DNA of 64,000 bases from CAZKAP01 sp964552195 (GCA_964552195.1 CAZKFM010000002.1:372001-436000), one strand, 5' to 3'; counted from the stretch's first letter, positions 29,310 through 38,925 are shown. The notes: generated from the sequence alone by a model not told the origin. Numbers and translations are program-made.

Positions 29310-29918
29310 TTATTCCAGATCCTCAAGCAGGATCAAATATACATTCTTGGAGCGGTTTCCATATGTGAGGAAATCACCCTGAGTTTCCTCCGATTTCTGG
29401 AAGTTGTTTACGGTGGTTATGTTGTCGGGGATGTTTTTTTCGTAGCGTTTCTTAATCTCCTTTAGGCCCTCATCCAGTGATTCAACCAGTTGGCTGCTGG
29501 TCGCAAAAACGATGAAATTATCCGGGAGATCGGATAGGCGTTCTCCCTTTATCTGATGAGAACAAAACAATATGGACCCATTCTGCGCGATCAGGAATTC
29601 ACAGGTCGTAAAGAATATCTCACTTTCTCCGGTTTGGTTGGTAAAAAACAGCAGATCGTCAAAGCGCTCCTCCAGTCTGTTATTCAGGCAGTAGAGCAGG
29701 CTGTTCTGCCACTGGTTTTCGACCAGTATATTCCGAATGGCATCCAGGACTTCGCTGAACGACTCGCAGAAGATGAATTTACCGCCGTTTTCCGTGTATC
29801 GTATGGTAAAGCGTTCGTCCAGAGGGAGCTTTAGAAATGGGGTCTGAAGGGACTGGGTCTCCACCTTGTCTCGAGAGACCTTCTTTCCTCCTCCGAATAT
29901 TTTTTCAAATACCCCCAT
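29310..29918 (-). CDS. LUD-domain protein (lactate utilisation LutB/LutC-like)
   Basis: 202-residue protein resembling the LUD domain of LutB/LutC: FIFCESFSEVLDAIRNIL, FFTTCEFLIAQNGSILFCSHQIKGERLSDLPDNFIVFATSSQLVESLDEGLKEIKKRY. No iron-sulfur Cys motifs and no lactate genes nearby, so a lactate role is unproven. In flavobacterial genomes I recall this gene fixed between ftsH and cdsA, as here. It is 24 bases downstream of ftsH and directly abuts cdsA. Confidence 0.78.
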   Translation of the reverse strand: MGVFEKIFGGGKKVSRDKVETQSLQTPFLKLPLDERFTIRYTENGGKFIFCESFSEVLDAIRNILVENQWQNSLLYCLNNRLEERFDDLLFFTNQTGESEIFFTTCEFLIAQNGSILFCSHQIKGERLSDLPDNFIVFATSSQLVESLDEGLKEIKKRYEKNIPDNITTVNNFQKSEETQGDFLTYGNRSKNVYLILLEDLE

Positions 29919-29942
29919 AGTATACCCGTTGTCTGTCCCGAA

Positions 29943-31937
29943 CTATTCCTGGGGCAGGTCGGTGTTCTCGCTTTCTTCGGACTTGTCATCCTCTCCGGAT
30001 TCCGCCAGCCTTTGCTTTGAATTTTCAAATGGACGCTCACCAAAAATCTTGAGCAGGTCGTCTTTGAAAATTACTTCTTTATCCAGGAGGCGATTCGCCA
30101 GCATGGTTAATTTATCCTTATTTTCTTCTAGTAGTCTGATGGCCCTCTGGTACTGATTCTCAATGATGCGCGAAATCTCCTTATCAATGATCTGGGCGGT
30201 CGCCTCGCTGTAGGGTTTGGTAAAACCGAATTCGCTTTGTCCGCTGGAATCGTAGTAGGTGACGTTGCCAATTTCATCGTTCAATCCGAAGATCGTTATC
30301 ATGGCCCGTGCCTGCTTGGTTACTTTCTCCAGATCGCTGAGGGCCCCGGTGGAAATCTTGTTGAAGATTACCTTCTCTGCTGCTCTGCCTCCCATAGTGG
30401 CACACATCTCGTCCAGCATTTGTTCGGGACGAACGATTAATCGTTCTTCGGGTAAGTACCAGGCAGCACCAAGGGATTGGCCCCTCGGGACTATGGTAAC
30501 TTTGACCAGGGGGGCAGCGTGCTCTAGCATCCAACTCACCGTAGCGTGGCCAGCCTCGTGGTAAGCGATGGTCTTCTTCTCCTCGGGTGTGATGATCTTG
30601 TTCTTTTTTTCCAGGCCGCCTACTATACGGTCTACCGCATCGAGGAAATCCTCCCGGGTTACCGCTTTTTTCTCTTTTCTCGCAGCAATGAGCGCTGCTT
30701 CATTGCAGACATTGGCGATATCGGCACCCGAAAACCCGGGTGTCTGCTTTGCCAGGAAGTCAAGGTCCAGTTTCTCGGAGGTTTTGATGGGTCTGAGGTG
30801 TACTTCGAAGATTTCCTTGCGTTCGTTCAAGTCGGGCAGATCCACGTAAATCTGACGGTCGAAGCGCCCTGCCCGCATCAGGGCTTTGTCTAGGACATCG
30901 GCGCGGTTCGTGGCCGCTAACACGATGACGTTTGTATTCGTCCCGAAACCATCCATTTCGGTCAGTAACTGATTCAGCGTGTTTTCCCGTTCGTCATTGG
31001 AACCCGTAAAATTGTTTCGCCCTCGGGCGCGTCCAATGGCATCGATCTCGTCTATAAAAATGATAGATGGAGATTTGTCCTTGGCCTGCTTAAAGAGGTC
31101 CCGAACCCTGGAAGCCCCCACACCGACGAACATCTCCACGAAATCCGATCCGGAAAGTGAGAAAAAGGGTACCTGGGCTTCACCGGCTACGGCCTTGGCG
31201 AGGAGTGTTTTTCCGGTACCAGGAGGACCTACCAGCAATGCCCCTTTGGGAATCTTTCCTCCCAGCGAGGTGTATTTGTCCGGATTTTTGAGGAACTCAA
31301 CGATTTCCTGTATCTCTTCTTTGGCTCCTTCCAGGCCAGCCACATCCTTAAATGAAGTACGTGTATCCGTTTTCTCATCGAAAAGTTTTGCCTTGGATTT
31401 TCCGATATTGAAGATTTGGCCTCCTGCACCACCGGCTCCACCGCCAGACATGCGGCGCATCAGGTATACCCATATTCCAATAAACAGTATGAACGGAAGA
31501 AGCCCAATCAGGAGGTCTCTGAAGACGTTATATTCTTTTTTGTAAAATACCCGGGTATCGAGGTTGTATTCTTTCTTAATCTCATCGATATCATCCTCAA
31601 AATTCTTCAGGTCTCCAAAATCCAGGATATACTGGGGTACATTACCCGTGAAGGAGGTGACGTTCTGCTTGGCCACTTCACTGTGAACCTCTTTCTTAAG
31701 AGCTTCCTCGGTCAGAAACACCTTGGCCTGGTTGTTATTCGAGATGATCATGATCTTCTCGATGTCCCCGTTTCGCAGGTATTCGAACATTTCGTACGGA
31801 GTAGTACTTTCCGTACTGCTCACTGCGCCCGGGAAGAACTGAAAACCTATGACCAGGGCTATGGCGATGCCATAAAACCATAATGAGCTGATCCGGTTCT
31901 TTTTCTGTGGGTTATTATTGTTATCCTTTGAAGACAT
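29943..31937 (-). CDS. ftsH: ATP-dependent zinc metalloprotease FtsH
   Basis: Membrane-bound AAA+ protease that degrades misfolded membrane proteins and regulatory proteins. 664 residues: N-terminal helix (about 18-36), periplasmic domain, second helix (about 140-160) followed by a Gly-rich linker (RRMSGGGAGGAGG), Walker A GPPGTGKT (about 237), Walker B IIFIDEIDAIG, SRH ATNRADVLDKALMRAGRFDRQ, and zinc site HEAGH (about 460). The acidic C-terminal tail (SGEDDKSEESENTD) is common in this phylum. It heads a minus-strand cluster with LUD, cdsA, psd and ACBP. Confidence 0.97.
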   Translation of the reverse strand: MSSKDNNNNPQKKNRISSLWFYGIAIALVIGFQFFPGAVSSTESTTPYEMFEYLRNGDIEKIMIISNNNQAKVFLTEEALKKEVHSEVAKQNVTSFTGNVPQYILDFGDLKNFEDDIDEIKKEYNLDTRVFYKKEYNVFRDLLIGLLPFILFIGIWVYLMRRMSGGGAGGAGGQIFNIGKSKAKLFDEKTDTRTSFKDVAGLEGAKEEIQEIVEFLKNPDKYTSLGGKIPKGALLVGPPGTGKTLLAKAVAGEAQVPFFSLSGSDFVEMFVGVGASRVRDLFKQAKDKSPSIIFIDEIDAIGRARGRNNFTGSNDERENTLNQLLTEMDGFGTNTNVIVLAATNRADVLDKALMRAGRFDRQIYVDLPDLNERKEIFEVHLRPIKTSEKLDLDFLAKQTPGFSGADIANVCNEAALIAARKEKKAVTREDFLDAVDRIVGGLEKKNKIITPEEKKTIAYHEAGHATVSWMLEHAAPLVKVTIVPRGQSLGAAWYLPEERLIVRPEQMLDEMCATMGGRAAEKVIFNKISTGALSDLEKVTKQARAMITIFGLNDEIGNVTYYDSSGQSEFGFTKPYSEATAQIIDKEISRIIENQYQRAIRLLEENKDKLTMLANRLLDKEVIFKDDLLKIFGERPFENSKQRLAESGEDDKSEESENTDLPQE

Positions 31938-32112
31938 AGCTAAACTTTAAGTAGGTCTGCTTTTAAACGCAGTCGCACGGGTAAACAGTCGGACACCAGG
32001 CCCGGTACTTGCAGACCCGTTTTTGAAAACGGATACTGACCATTATCCAGGTGCGAAGATAAATTAGAAATTGCAGTTGTGGTAGCTAATGAGCCAAACT
32101 CGAAGGCCATTC

Positions 32113-32484
32113 TCAATACGCGGTTTCAACCAGGGTTACTTTGGCATCTCCCCAAAGGCCTTCGATATCGTAGAATTGCCTTTTGTGCTTCTGGAAAACA
32201 TGCACGACGACATTCACGTAATCGATGAGCACCCATTCGGAGCCATCATTGCCTTCCACATGCCAGGGCTTGTCGCTCACCTCCTCCAGTACTTTTTTCT
32301 GAATGGAGGAGACAATCGCATTGACGTGGATGTTCGAAGTGCCGTTGCAAATCACGAAATAGTCGCAGACTGTATTGTCGATATCCCTAAGATCCAGAAT
32401 ATTTATGTCAATTCCCTTGACATCTTCGATACCGTTTATAATGGATGTGATCAGGTCGTCTGTTCCTTTTCGCTTTTGCTGCAT
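32113..32484 (-). CDS. rsfS: Ribosomal silencing factor RsfS
   Basis: 123-residue RsfS/DUF143 protein that binds ribosomal protein uL14 and blocks subunit joining in starved or stationary cells. Signature: IINGIEDVKGIDINILDLRDIDNTVCDYFVICNGTSNIHVNAI, WHVEGNDGSEWVLIDYVNVVVHVF. It lies 175 bases upstream of ftsH on the same strand. A perfect -7 element TAAATTTG is found on the minus strand at 32512-32505, about 20 bases before the ATG, without a clear -33 TTG. Confidence 0.93.
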   Translation of the reverse strand: MQQKRKGTDDLITSIINGIEDVKGIDINILDLRDIDNTVCDYFVICNGTSNIHVNAIVSSIQKKVLEEVSDKPWHVEGNDGSEWVLIDYVNVVVHVFQKHKRQFYDIEGLWGDAKVTLVETAY

Positions 32485-32897
32485 TAAAGATTTTTAGTGT
32501 TATACAAATTTATCATTTTTGGCGTATCGCCGGTGTTCGATTTTGATGGCATTTCTCTAATCATCAGCATATTTTTTCCAGCATTAAGATCAAAATAGGT
32601 GCCACAAAAATGTCAAACGTCAGGCTAAACGGATTAGTGCGAAGAATTGGAGGGAAGATACTGAACGACCCGGGATACTCTGAGTTGGACAAAAAGATAT
32701 TTACCGGGTGTAACAGTGTTATACCTCAGTAAAACAAGGGTTTAGGTGTAGAGGCGAACGAAGAGCGTCGAGTACGGGCAGCCCGATGGCAGAAGATTCC
32801 CTGACTACTGCCACGAAAGCGGAGTGCTGTCATCGTGTCATGGAACTGAAGGCCTGGCTCCGATATTCTCAATTAAAGTTTACCATAAAATCCGACT
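32485..32897. other. 413-base intergenic region between divergent rsfS and birA
   Basis: Contains the -7 element of rsfS (32505-32512). A possible 40-codon plus-strand ORF runs from ATG 32610 to TAA 32732 (MSNVRLNGLVRRIGGKILND...), rich in basic and hydrophobic residues at the start, but with nothing to show that it is translated. No tRNA, terminator or riboswitch was recognised. Confidence 0.5.
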
Positions 32898-33635
32898 ATG
32901 AAGGAAGGGGTTTACGAATACCTGTTGCATTCGGTGGAGTCTACCAATGATTTCCTGAGGTCTATCTCACCCGGAGCCAAGGACGAACGAATTCGGATTG
33001 CCTTTGCTCAATATCAGACCCGGGGCAGGGGCCAGCGTGGAACGGGCTGGGAGAGCCGCACCTCAGAAAACGTATTATTCAGCGGGCTGTTTCCGGTACC
33101 GTCGATTCCCATTCAGCATCAGTTCGATATCGCAATTAAGACCTCATTGCTGCTTGTGGACTTCCTGCAGGAAAGGGACATTGAGGATCTCAGAATCAAA
33201 TGGCCTAACGATATATTAGCTGGTAAACAGAAAATAGCCGGTATTCTAATCGAAAACAGTTTGCAGGGGAGGTGTATTGAACGATCTCTGGTAGGAATCG
33301 GACTGAATGTGAATCAAACGGATTTCGGTAAGCTGAACAGAGCTACTTCTATGCGAATACAGACGGGCCGATCCTTCTCACTGCGCGAAACCCAGCGGGA
33401 TTTGCGAAAATTATTCATTTCGAAACTGTCCGATCCGTTGTACTGGGCCTCGAATCACAGGGAGGCATATCGAAGGCTATTATACGGAATAGGTGAGGTG
33501 GTCACACTCGGTAATAGTCAGGGCCGGAGTTCAGGTCTAATTATGGGTGTAACCGAAGATGGAAGACTGATTCAGAAACAGAATGATGGAGACCTTCGTT
33601 ACTATGTGACCAAGGAAGTCAGCTGGGACTACTGA
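32898..33635 (+). CDS. birA: Biotin--[acetyl-CoA-carboxylase] ligase
   Basis: Attaches biotin to the carrier lysine of biotin enzymes such as the pyruvate carboxylase encoded at 41432-44905. 245 residues: substrate loop GRGQRGTGWES (about 42-52), IKWPNDILAGKQKIAGILIE (about 100), GIGLNVNQ. It lacks the N-terminal helix-turn-helix of E. coli BirA, so it should be a ligase only. A C-terminal domain of about 50 residues is present. Divergent from rsfS and convergent with the SRPBCC gene. Confidence 0.94.
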   Translation: MKEGVYEYLLHSVESTNDFLRSISPGAKDERIRIAFAQYQTRGRGQRGTGWESRTSENVLFSGLFPVPSIPIQHQFDIAIKTSLLLVDFLQERDIEDLRIKWPNDILAGKQKIAGILIENSLQGRCIERSLVGIGLNVNQTDFGKLNRATSMRIQTGRSFSLRETQRDLRKLFISKLSDPLYWASNHREAYRRLLYGIGEVVTLGNSQGRSSGLIMGVTEDGRLIQKQNDGDLRYYVTKEVSWDY

Positions 33636-33653
33636 TCCAGTCTGAGGAAATCT

Positions 33654-34052
33654 TCAACCCCCCATGCGATCCATATTGGCACTAAGGGTGTTTATAAATT
33701 CCTTAATAGGTCCTTGAATCATCATTGCCATCATCGGGTTGAAATCCCCTTCGAATACCAGTTGAACCGTGCAGTTCTCATCGGCTGTTTCCGTGATTAG
33801 ACCGGTCAGGGTAAAGGGTAGCTTTTCACTGGCCGAACCCAACACAACTTTGTGGTTCGGATGCCGTTCCTTGATCTCCAATACAATTTCGGGCATGCCC
33901 TTAAGTGAGAAGAGGAAGCGTTCCTCTGAAATCTCCTGAAATTTCTCCATGGAGTCCGGCATGATCTTCTCGTAATTATCTACATGCGAAAGAAATTCGA
34001 AGGCGGTCTCGGCGGAAACGCCTATGGTGTGTTTAGGACTCTCGAGATTCAT
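33654..34052 (-). CDS. SRPBCC-superfamily (START-like) protein
   Basis: 132 residues from the ATG at 34052, which overlaps the pyrE stop as ATGA. Features of the helix-grip fold: HTIGVSAETAFEFLSHVDNYEKIMPDSM, KGMPEIVLEIKERHPNHKVVLGSA, and the C-terminal long helix IQGPIKEFINTLSANM. Such proteins bind hydrophobic ligands; the ligand here is unknown. I recall this pairing with pyrE in other flavobacteria. An upstream ATG at 34085 lies inside pyrE and is less likely. Confidence 0.88.
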   Translation of the reverse strand: MNLESPKHTIGVSAETAFEFLSHVDNYEKIMPDSMEKFQEISEERFLFSLKGMPEIVLEIKERHPNHKVVLGSASEKLPFTLTGLITETADENCTVQLVFEGDFNPMMAMMIQGPIKEFINTLSANMDRMGG

Positions 34053-34693
34053 AGGTTGTTCCAACTTTGGGGGTTCTTTTTCCATTCCCTGAGGGTATGC
34101 AGATCGGCCTTACTGATGTAATGAGTTTCGGCAGCCTGTTCCAGGACATGGTCGTAGGTGCTGAGGTAATGCACATCGAGCTGCGCTTTGGAGAAGGCTT
34201 TTTCGGCTACCTCGAATCCATAGGAAAATATGGCCATCATACCCTTGACGGACAGTCCTGCATCCTTTAACGCCTGCACGGCCTTAAGGCTGCTGCTACC
34301 CGTACTGATCAGGTCTTCGATCACCACTACGGTCTGCCCGGGGCTTATCAGTCCCTCGATCTGGTTTTGTCTTCCATGACCTTTGGGCTCGGGCCGCACA
34401 TATACAAAGGGGAGTCCCATGGCTTCAGCCACCAGAATCCCGATGCCTATGGCGCCGGTTGCGACACCAGCAATCAAATCGGGTCGGGCATACTGTTTGC
34501 CCAGTTGCTTGGCCATTTCTTCCCTGACGTAGTTTCTGATACTGGGATACGAAAGGATAATCCGGTTGTCGCAATAGATGGGAGATTTCCATCCGGAAGC
34601 CCATAAAAACGGGTTTTCCGGTCTCAGCTTTATTGCATTTATTTGCAACAAGAGCTCTGCAGTTTTAACTGCACTGTCCTTATCCAAAACCAT
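34049..34693 (-). CDS. pyrE: Orotate phosphoribosyltransferase
   Basis: Joins orotate to PRPP, giving OMP in pyrimidine synthesis. 214 residues: NPFLWASGWKSPIYCDNR, GVATGAIGIG, YVRPEPKGHGRQNQIEG (the catalytic flexible loop with Lys and His), and the PRPP motif VVVIEDLISTGSSSLKAV. The start codon at 34691-34693 overlaps the start codon of the divergent NUDIX gene by two bases (CATG), so the two promoters must lie within each other's coding regions. Confidence 0.96.
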   Translation of the reverse strand: MVLDKDSAVKTAELLLQINAIKLRPENPFLWASGWKSPIYCDNRIILSYPSIRNYVREEMAKQLGKQYARPDLIAGVATGAIGIGILVAEAMGLPFVYVRPEPKGHGRQNQIEGLISPGQTVVVIEDLISTGSSSLKAVQALKDAGLSVKGMMAIFSYGFEVAEKAFSKAQLDVHYLSTYDHVLEQAAETHYISKADLHTLREWKKNPQSWNNL

Positions 34694-35303
34694 GGGCCAA
34701 AATTATAAAGTTTTTGTTAAAGAAAGTCCCCTGTTATTAACTAATTCACAGGCTGCCGAGACCTTCCTGCCAGCGCGCATACTCTCCAGAGAAAGCTGGG
34801 AACAGACCGTCAACGATCTTTACGAGGGTAAGGTGCCTCACGCCACCCTTTTCGTCCCGGGAGGACAGGATCCCATGGAGGCCTGCAAAGGATTCATAAA
34901 GGAAGTGAAGGCCGCGGGTGGCCTCGTTTTTAACAGGAAAGGGAAATTACTCATGATATACCGAAACGGTAAATGGGATCTTCCCAAGGGAAAGCTGGAA
35001 AACGGGGAATCCCTGGAGGTCGGTGCCATCCGGGAGGTGGAAGAGGAAACCGCTGTTACGGGAGTGACCGTAGATGATTACTACCGTACCACGTATCACA
35101 TATACAAGAACAAGGTATTCACCCTTAAGCGTGTCGACTGGTACCTTATGAATACCCGGTATAAGGGTAAATTGGTCCCCCAGCAGGAAGAAGGCATTAC
35201 GGAAGTGGACTGGTTTGGAAAGAAGAAGATTCGCAAGGCCCTGTCCAATACCTATCCCACTATACGGGAATTACTTGATTTCTGGGACGTAAACCATCGC
35301 TGA
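34692..35303 (+). CDS. NUDIX hydrolase
   Basis: 203 residues from the ATG at 34692 (MGQNYKVFVKESPLLLTN). Residues 1-80 are a lineage-specific N-terminal region. The Nudix box lies at about 105-127: GKLENGESLEVGAIREVEEETAV, where the usual Gly after EE-x is Ala. Substrate is unknown; nucleoside diphosphate derivatives are typical. A longer ORF open from 34578 lies inside pyrE and has no support. Overlaps the pyrE start codon by two bases. Confidence 0.9.
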   Translation: MGQNYKVFVKESPLLLTNSQAAETFLPARILSRESWEQTVNDLYEGKVPHATLFVPGGQDPMEACKGFIKEVKAAGGLVFNRKGKLLMIYRNGKWDLPKGKLENGESLEVGAIREVEEETAVTGVTVDDYYRTTYHIYKNKVFTLKRVDWYLMNTRYKGKLVPQQEEGITEVDWFGKKKIRKALSNTYPTIRELLDFWDVNHR

Positions 35304-35313
35304 GCACCTGAAT

Positions 35314-37083
35314 TTATTCTTTTGGAGTTCCGAAAACCCGATAAATCGGATACCGGAGATAGGACTCTTCGGAATGAGGTGAGTGGTTGTAGATCCACAT
35401 GAGCTGGGCCCGGTAGCTGGCTGCCAGTTGTGTATCGGCCGATTTTGCCTTTTCGAAGGCCTCCCTGAGCTCATCGTTCTCGCGCAACAGTTGTCCAGCC
35501 CTTGAATCAAATACATAGGTGGAAAAGCCTTCTTTTCTCTGGAGGATAATATCGAAGAAATTCCAGTTGAAAAAGGAGTCGGCAGCCTGGGGTTCCAGGG
35601 TCTCCAGCAGGTACCTCATGCCCTTTTGCCTGGTGGGCACCAAGAAGTCTCCTTTCTTCACATCCACGCTGTCGACGGATACCGATACCTTGGTATTTCG
35701 GTGGGGATAGTGCCCTTCGTAGGGAGAGGTGCTCGTATCGTAGTCTTCTATATGGTAGACTTCGGCAACCACGGTAGAATCTGTGGTTAGCGGTCGCATA
35801 CGGATTTCGTTGGCTTTTAGCCTTTCCACGACTCGTTTCCAGCGTGCTGGTACCACATAGGCCTCGGGTATGCGGAGGCTATCGCTTGGTCTGTATCGGT
35901 TGTAGTACGGGATTACCTTGTTATAGGGTCGGGTCGTATCGTATGCCAAAAACGTAAAATCCCCGATTTCGCTCCGCTTTCGGGTGGCTGCGTATCCCTT
36001 GAAATTCAGCCGTGTTATGCTGGTAGTGTCCAATTGATACTCGTAGGCATAGTGGGCCAGTACGGCATCGCTTTCCATGGATTTTTTTCGCAGTTCCTGA
36101 AGCTTGGTGTAGTCGCGATCCACGGCTATGACCACCTGATTGAGTATGGTATACGTACCCCTGACCCGTTGTTCGTAGGGCTTGAGCATGTGGGTTTCGA
36201 TCATCAGACCCGGAGTGTGCCAGAGCCCCATAAAACCCGTCGAATAGCGAGGGCCATCATAAAATTGCTGGAATCCTGAATCGGGTGGTCTTCCCCAGGC
36301 ATTGACATACGGGGTAACATCCCAGCCCTCCAGGGTAACCGCCTCTTCCAGGCCCGGGACAAATTCCTGTTGAAGATAGAATCCCAGTTCTGGTGGGAGC
36401 CGGTCCTGTAGCGTAGCCAGATAGGTCAGGGTGTATTGATAATCCGCTCCGTTGCTTACATGAGTATCCACGAAGAAGTCGGGGTCGACCATGCGCACCA
36501 GCTTGTGAAAGCTCTTTGTATTTTCAGTATCCGCCTTGACAAAGTCCCTATTGAGGTCAAAGTTTCGTGCATTTCCCCTGAAACCGTAGCTCTCCGGCCC
36601 GTTCTGATTCGTTCGTGAGTAGGCATTTCGGTTCAGCGCGCCCCCGACATTATACACGGGTATACACGCCAATACCGTATGCTTCGGGGCGGGTATCAGA
36701 CCATTGGCCAGGTCTCTGAACAGCAGCATACTCGCATCGATCCCATCACTCTCCCCAGGGTGTATGCCGTTGTTAATCAGTAAGATGGCTTTGTCTTCTC
36801 CCAGGTTTCTATAATTGAATTGTCCGTCGGGATTATAGGTGACCAGGTGCAGGGGTTCACCGGAATCGGTGCTTCCGAATGTTTGAACGTTGATCTCGGG
36901 AAAGTCTGAAGCGAGCTCCATGTAAAAGGCAATAATCTGGTCATATGTAGCCGTCTCCATACCCTCACTTTGCTCGAAGACAGTCCGGTATTCCTTTTTT
37001 CTGGACGGCTGCATTTGATCACACCCGTATAGAAACAGGGCGAGGGTCAACACGAAAATTAGCTGGGGGTAAGATTTCGTCAT
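35314..37083 (-). CDS. M14-family zinc carboxypeptidase-like lipoprotein
   Basis: 589-residue exported metallopeptidase. The N-terminus MTKSYPQLIFVLTLALFLYGC has a lipobox (LYGC), so the mature protein should be lipid-anchored. The M14 zinc ligands are visible as HPGESDG (HxxE, about residue 111) and the later His in FVDTHVSNGADYQ (about 207); the catalytic Glu is in GLMIETHMLKPY. The C-terminal 250 residues are an extra beta-rich region. Likely acts on peptides in the periplasm or at the cell surface. Transcribed alone, 119 bases downstream of coaD. Confidence 0.9.
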   Translation of the reverse strand: MTKSYPQLIFVLTLALFLYGCDQMQPSRKKEYRTVFEQSEGMETATYDQIIAFYMELASDFPEINVQTFGSTDSGEPLHLVTYNPDGQFNYRNLGEDKAILLINNGIHPGESDGIDASMLLFRDLANGLIPAPKHTVLACIPVYNVGGALNRNAYSRTNQNGPESYGFRGNARNFDLNRDFVKADTENTKSFHKLVRMVDPDFFVDTHVSNGADYQYTLTYLATLQDRLPPELGFYLQQEFVPGLEEAVTLEGWDVTPYVNAWGRPPDSGFQQFYDGPRYSTGFMGLWHTPGLMIETHMLKPYEQRVRGTYTILNQVVIAVDRDYTKLQELRKKSMESDAVLAHYAYEYQLDTTSITRLNFKGYAATRKRSEIGDFTFLAYDTTRPYNKVIPYYNRYRPSDSLRIPEAYVVPARWKRVVERLKANEIRMRPLTTDSTVVAEVYHIEDYDTSTSPYEGHYPHRNTKVSVSVDSVDVKKGDFLVPTRQKGMRYLLETLEPQAADSFFNWNFFDIILQRKEGFSTYVFDSRAGQLLRENDELREAFEKAKSADTQLAASYRAQLMWIYNHSPHSEESYLRYPIYRVFGTPKE

Positions 37084-37202
37084 GTACTGCGATCGTAAGT
37101 AGGAATATACTGTATTAATCGTTCGCTTTCAGCCAGTTCAGGGCCGGAAGTCATTCCTCAAAATTGGGTATTATATCCCTTCTTTCCAATAAACCGGCCG
37201 AC

Positions 37203-37682
37203 TTATTTATGCTGCGCTTCTGCTCTGAGCATTTCGCTCAGACATTGGGGAACCAGGCCACTAACATCTCCTCCGTTTCGCAGTACATCCCGGACTATGG
37301 ACGAGCTGATATAGGACTTGCCCGAAGAGGTCAGCAAAAACACCGTTTCAATTTCGGAGAGGTGGCGGTTGGTATGTGCAATGGCCTTTTCAAACTCAAA
37401 ATCTGCAGGATTTCTCAACCCCCTCAGTATGTATTGGGCACCGACTTCCCGGCAGAAATCCACAGTCAGCCCCTGATAGGTAACCACCTTAAGCCGGGGC
37501 TCTTCTTTGAAACACTCCTCAATGAACCGAACCCGGGTTTCAGGGGGAAACATATACTTCTTTTCCGAATTGATGCCAATGGCAAGGACGAGTTCGTCGA
37601 AGAGGGTGAGTCCTCGTTCAATGATGTCATAGTGCCCCAGCGTAAGGGGATCGAAGGATCCCGGAAACAAAGCTCGTCTCAT
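37203..37682 (-). CDS. coaD: Pantetheine-phosphate adenylyltransferase
   Basis: Penultimate enzyme of coenzyme A synthesis, making dephospho-CoA from 4'-phosphopantetheine and ATP. 159 residues: nucleotidyltransferase motif GSFDPLTLGHYDII at the start, LRGLRNPADFEFE in the middle, and ISSSIVRDV near the end. Full family length. It follows ddl by 49 bases on the same strand. Confidence 0.97.
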   Translation of the reverse strand: MRRALFPGSFDPLTLGHYDIIERGLTLFDELVLAIGINSEKKYMFPPETRVRFIEECFKEEPRLKVVTYQGLTVDFCREVGAQYILRGLRNPADFEFEKAIAHTNRHLSEIETVFLLTSSGKSYISSSIVRDVLRNGGDVSGLVPQCLSEMLRAEAQHK

Positions 37683-37731
37683 ACCCTAAATATAACCCAT
37701 TGATGGCACATAGTCCTGAGTGCCCCGGGTC

Positions 37732-38712
37732 CTAGTCCATTTTACAAAGCGGTTCCAGTGCTGAGGAAAAAAGTGTTGGGAGGTCAATGCCCGCCCTGGC
37801 GGCCTGCTGGGGAAGGATGCTCTCATTCGTCAGCCCGGGTGTGGTATTGATCTCCAGAAGATGAGGCACACCTTCGTGCAAGATGAATTCGCTGCGGGCA
37901 TACCCCTTTAGTTTGAGCCGGCGATAGAGCAATAGGGCGGTATCCGCTATTTGCCGGCGCTGTTCATCCGCAATTCGGGCCGGGGTGATCTCCTCGGATT
38001 TACCCTCGTATTTAGCAGCATAGTCAAAGAATTCATTCTGGCTGACGATCTCAGTCATGGGCAAAACCATGATGGACCCTAAATACGGAATGATACCCAC
38101 GGATACCTCAGTTCCGATGAGGCAGCTTTCTATGATTACCTCTTCGTCTACTTCGAACGCTTTTTCTATGGCCTCCTCCAGGGTATCCGGATCATTTACC
38201 TTGAAAATACCAATACTGCTTCCCGAACGGTTCGCTTTGACAAACATTGGAAAACCCAGCTCTTCCGCTATGTGGTCGGTGTTGTATTCTTCTCCCCGAT
38301 CCAGGCATAGGAAACGTGCCGTTGCAACTCCGTAGCGTGAAGCGATACTGAGGGTGTCTCTTTTGTTGAAGGTAAGGGCCGCCGCATACGATCCGCAACT
38401 GGTATGGGGTATACCAAGGAGTTCCCAGTAAGCCGCCAGCTTACCGTCCTCTCCGGGCGTTCCATGGATACAATTAAATACGGCATCAAAGCGGATCCGA
38501 TCTCCAGCGCTCTCTATCGAAAAATCATTTTTGTCCACGACGGATTCGCTGCCGTCCGGCAAATGGGCTTTCCACAAGTGAATGCCTATGTCTACTGGGT
38601 ATACTTCGTATTGGTCAGGGTCCAGATTCCGAGCAACCGTAGCGGCGCTTTTCAGGGAAATCGGACGTTCCTGGCTAAATCCCCCCATTGCGATGGCGAT
38701 CCGTTTCTTCAT
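37732..38712 (-). CDS. ddl: D-alanine--D-alanine ligase
   Basis: ATP-grasp enzyme that makes D-Ala-D-Ala for peptidoglycan. 326 residues: HGTPGEDGKLAAYWELLGIPHTSCGSYAAALTFNK (substrate-binding part), FPMFVKANRSGSSIGIFKV (ATP-grasp loop), EVSVGIIPY, and metal site LLEINTTPGLTNESILPQQ. Beside the divergent PASTA gene, another envelope gene. Confidence 0.96.
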   Translation of the reverse strand: MKKRIAIAMGGFSQERPISLKSAATVARNLDPDQYEVYPVDIGIHLWKAHLPDGSESVVDKNDFSIESAGDRIRFDAVFNCIHGTPGEDGKLAAYWELLGIPHTSCGSYAAALTFNKRDTLSIASRYGVATARFLCLDRGEEYNTDHIAEELGFPMFVKANRSGSSIGIFKVNDPDTLEEAIEKAFEVDEEVIIESCLIGTEVSVGIIPYLGSIMVLPMTEIVSQNEFFDYAAKYEGKSEEITPARIADEQRRQIADTALLLYRRLKLKGYARSEFILHEGVPHLLEINTTPGLTNESILPQQAARAGIDLPTLFSSALEPLCKMD

Positions 38713-38925
38713 GAGCTCGGAGAATTCCTGTTCCTGGTGTAAAATTGGGTTTTTTTATCTTTGGGCGGTGTAAAATCCGGAGTACGGACAGGCATTTTTT
38801 CTCCAAGGCCTTGCATGCCCATAAACATTCGTGCGGGTAATTGGAAGGATTGATTTACTTTAACAGAATTTAAATATAGGGGTCGCAGGTAATTCCGTTA
38901 TTTCCCCAAAAAGGTTCAGCCTTAG

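Noticed and set aside
38756..38763. Promoter of the PASTA-rluD operon
   Set aside because: TATCTTTG is a perfect -7 match but has no -33 TTG at proper spacing and lies 160 bases from the start; mentioned only in the gene entry.
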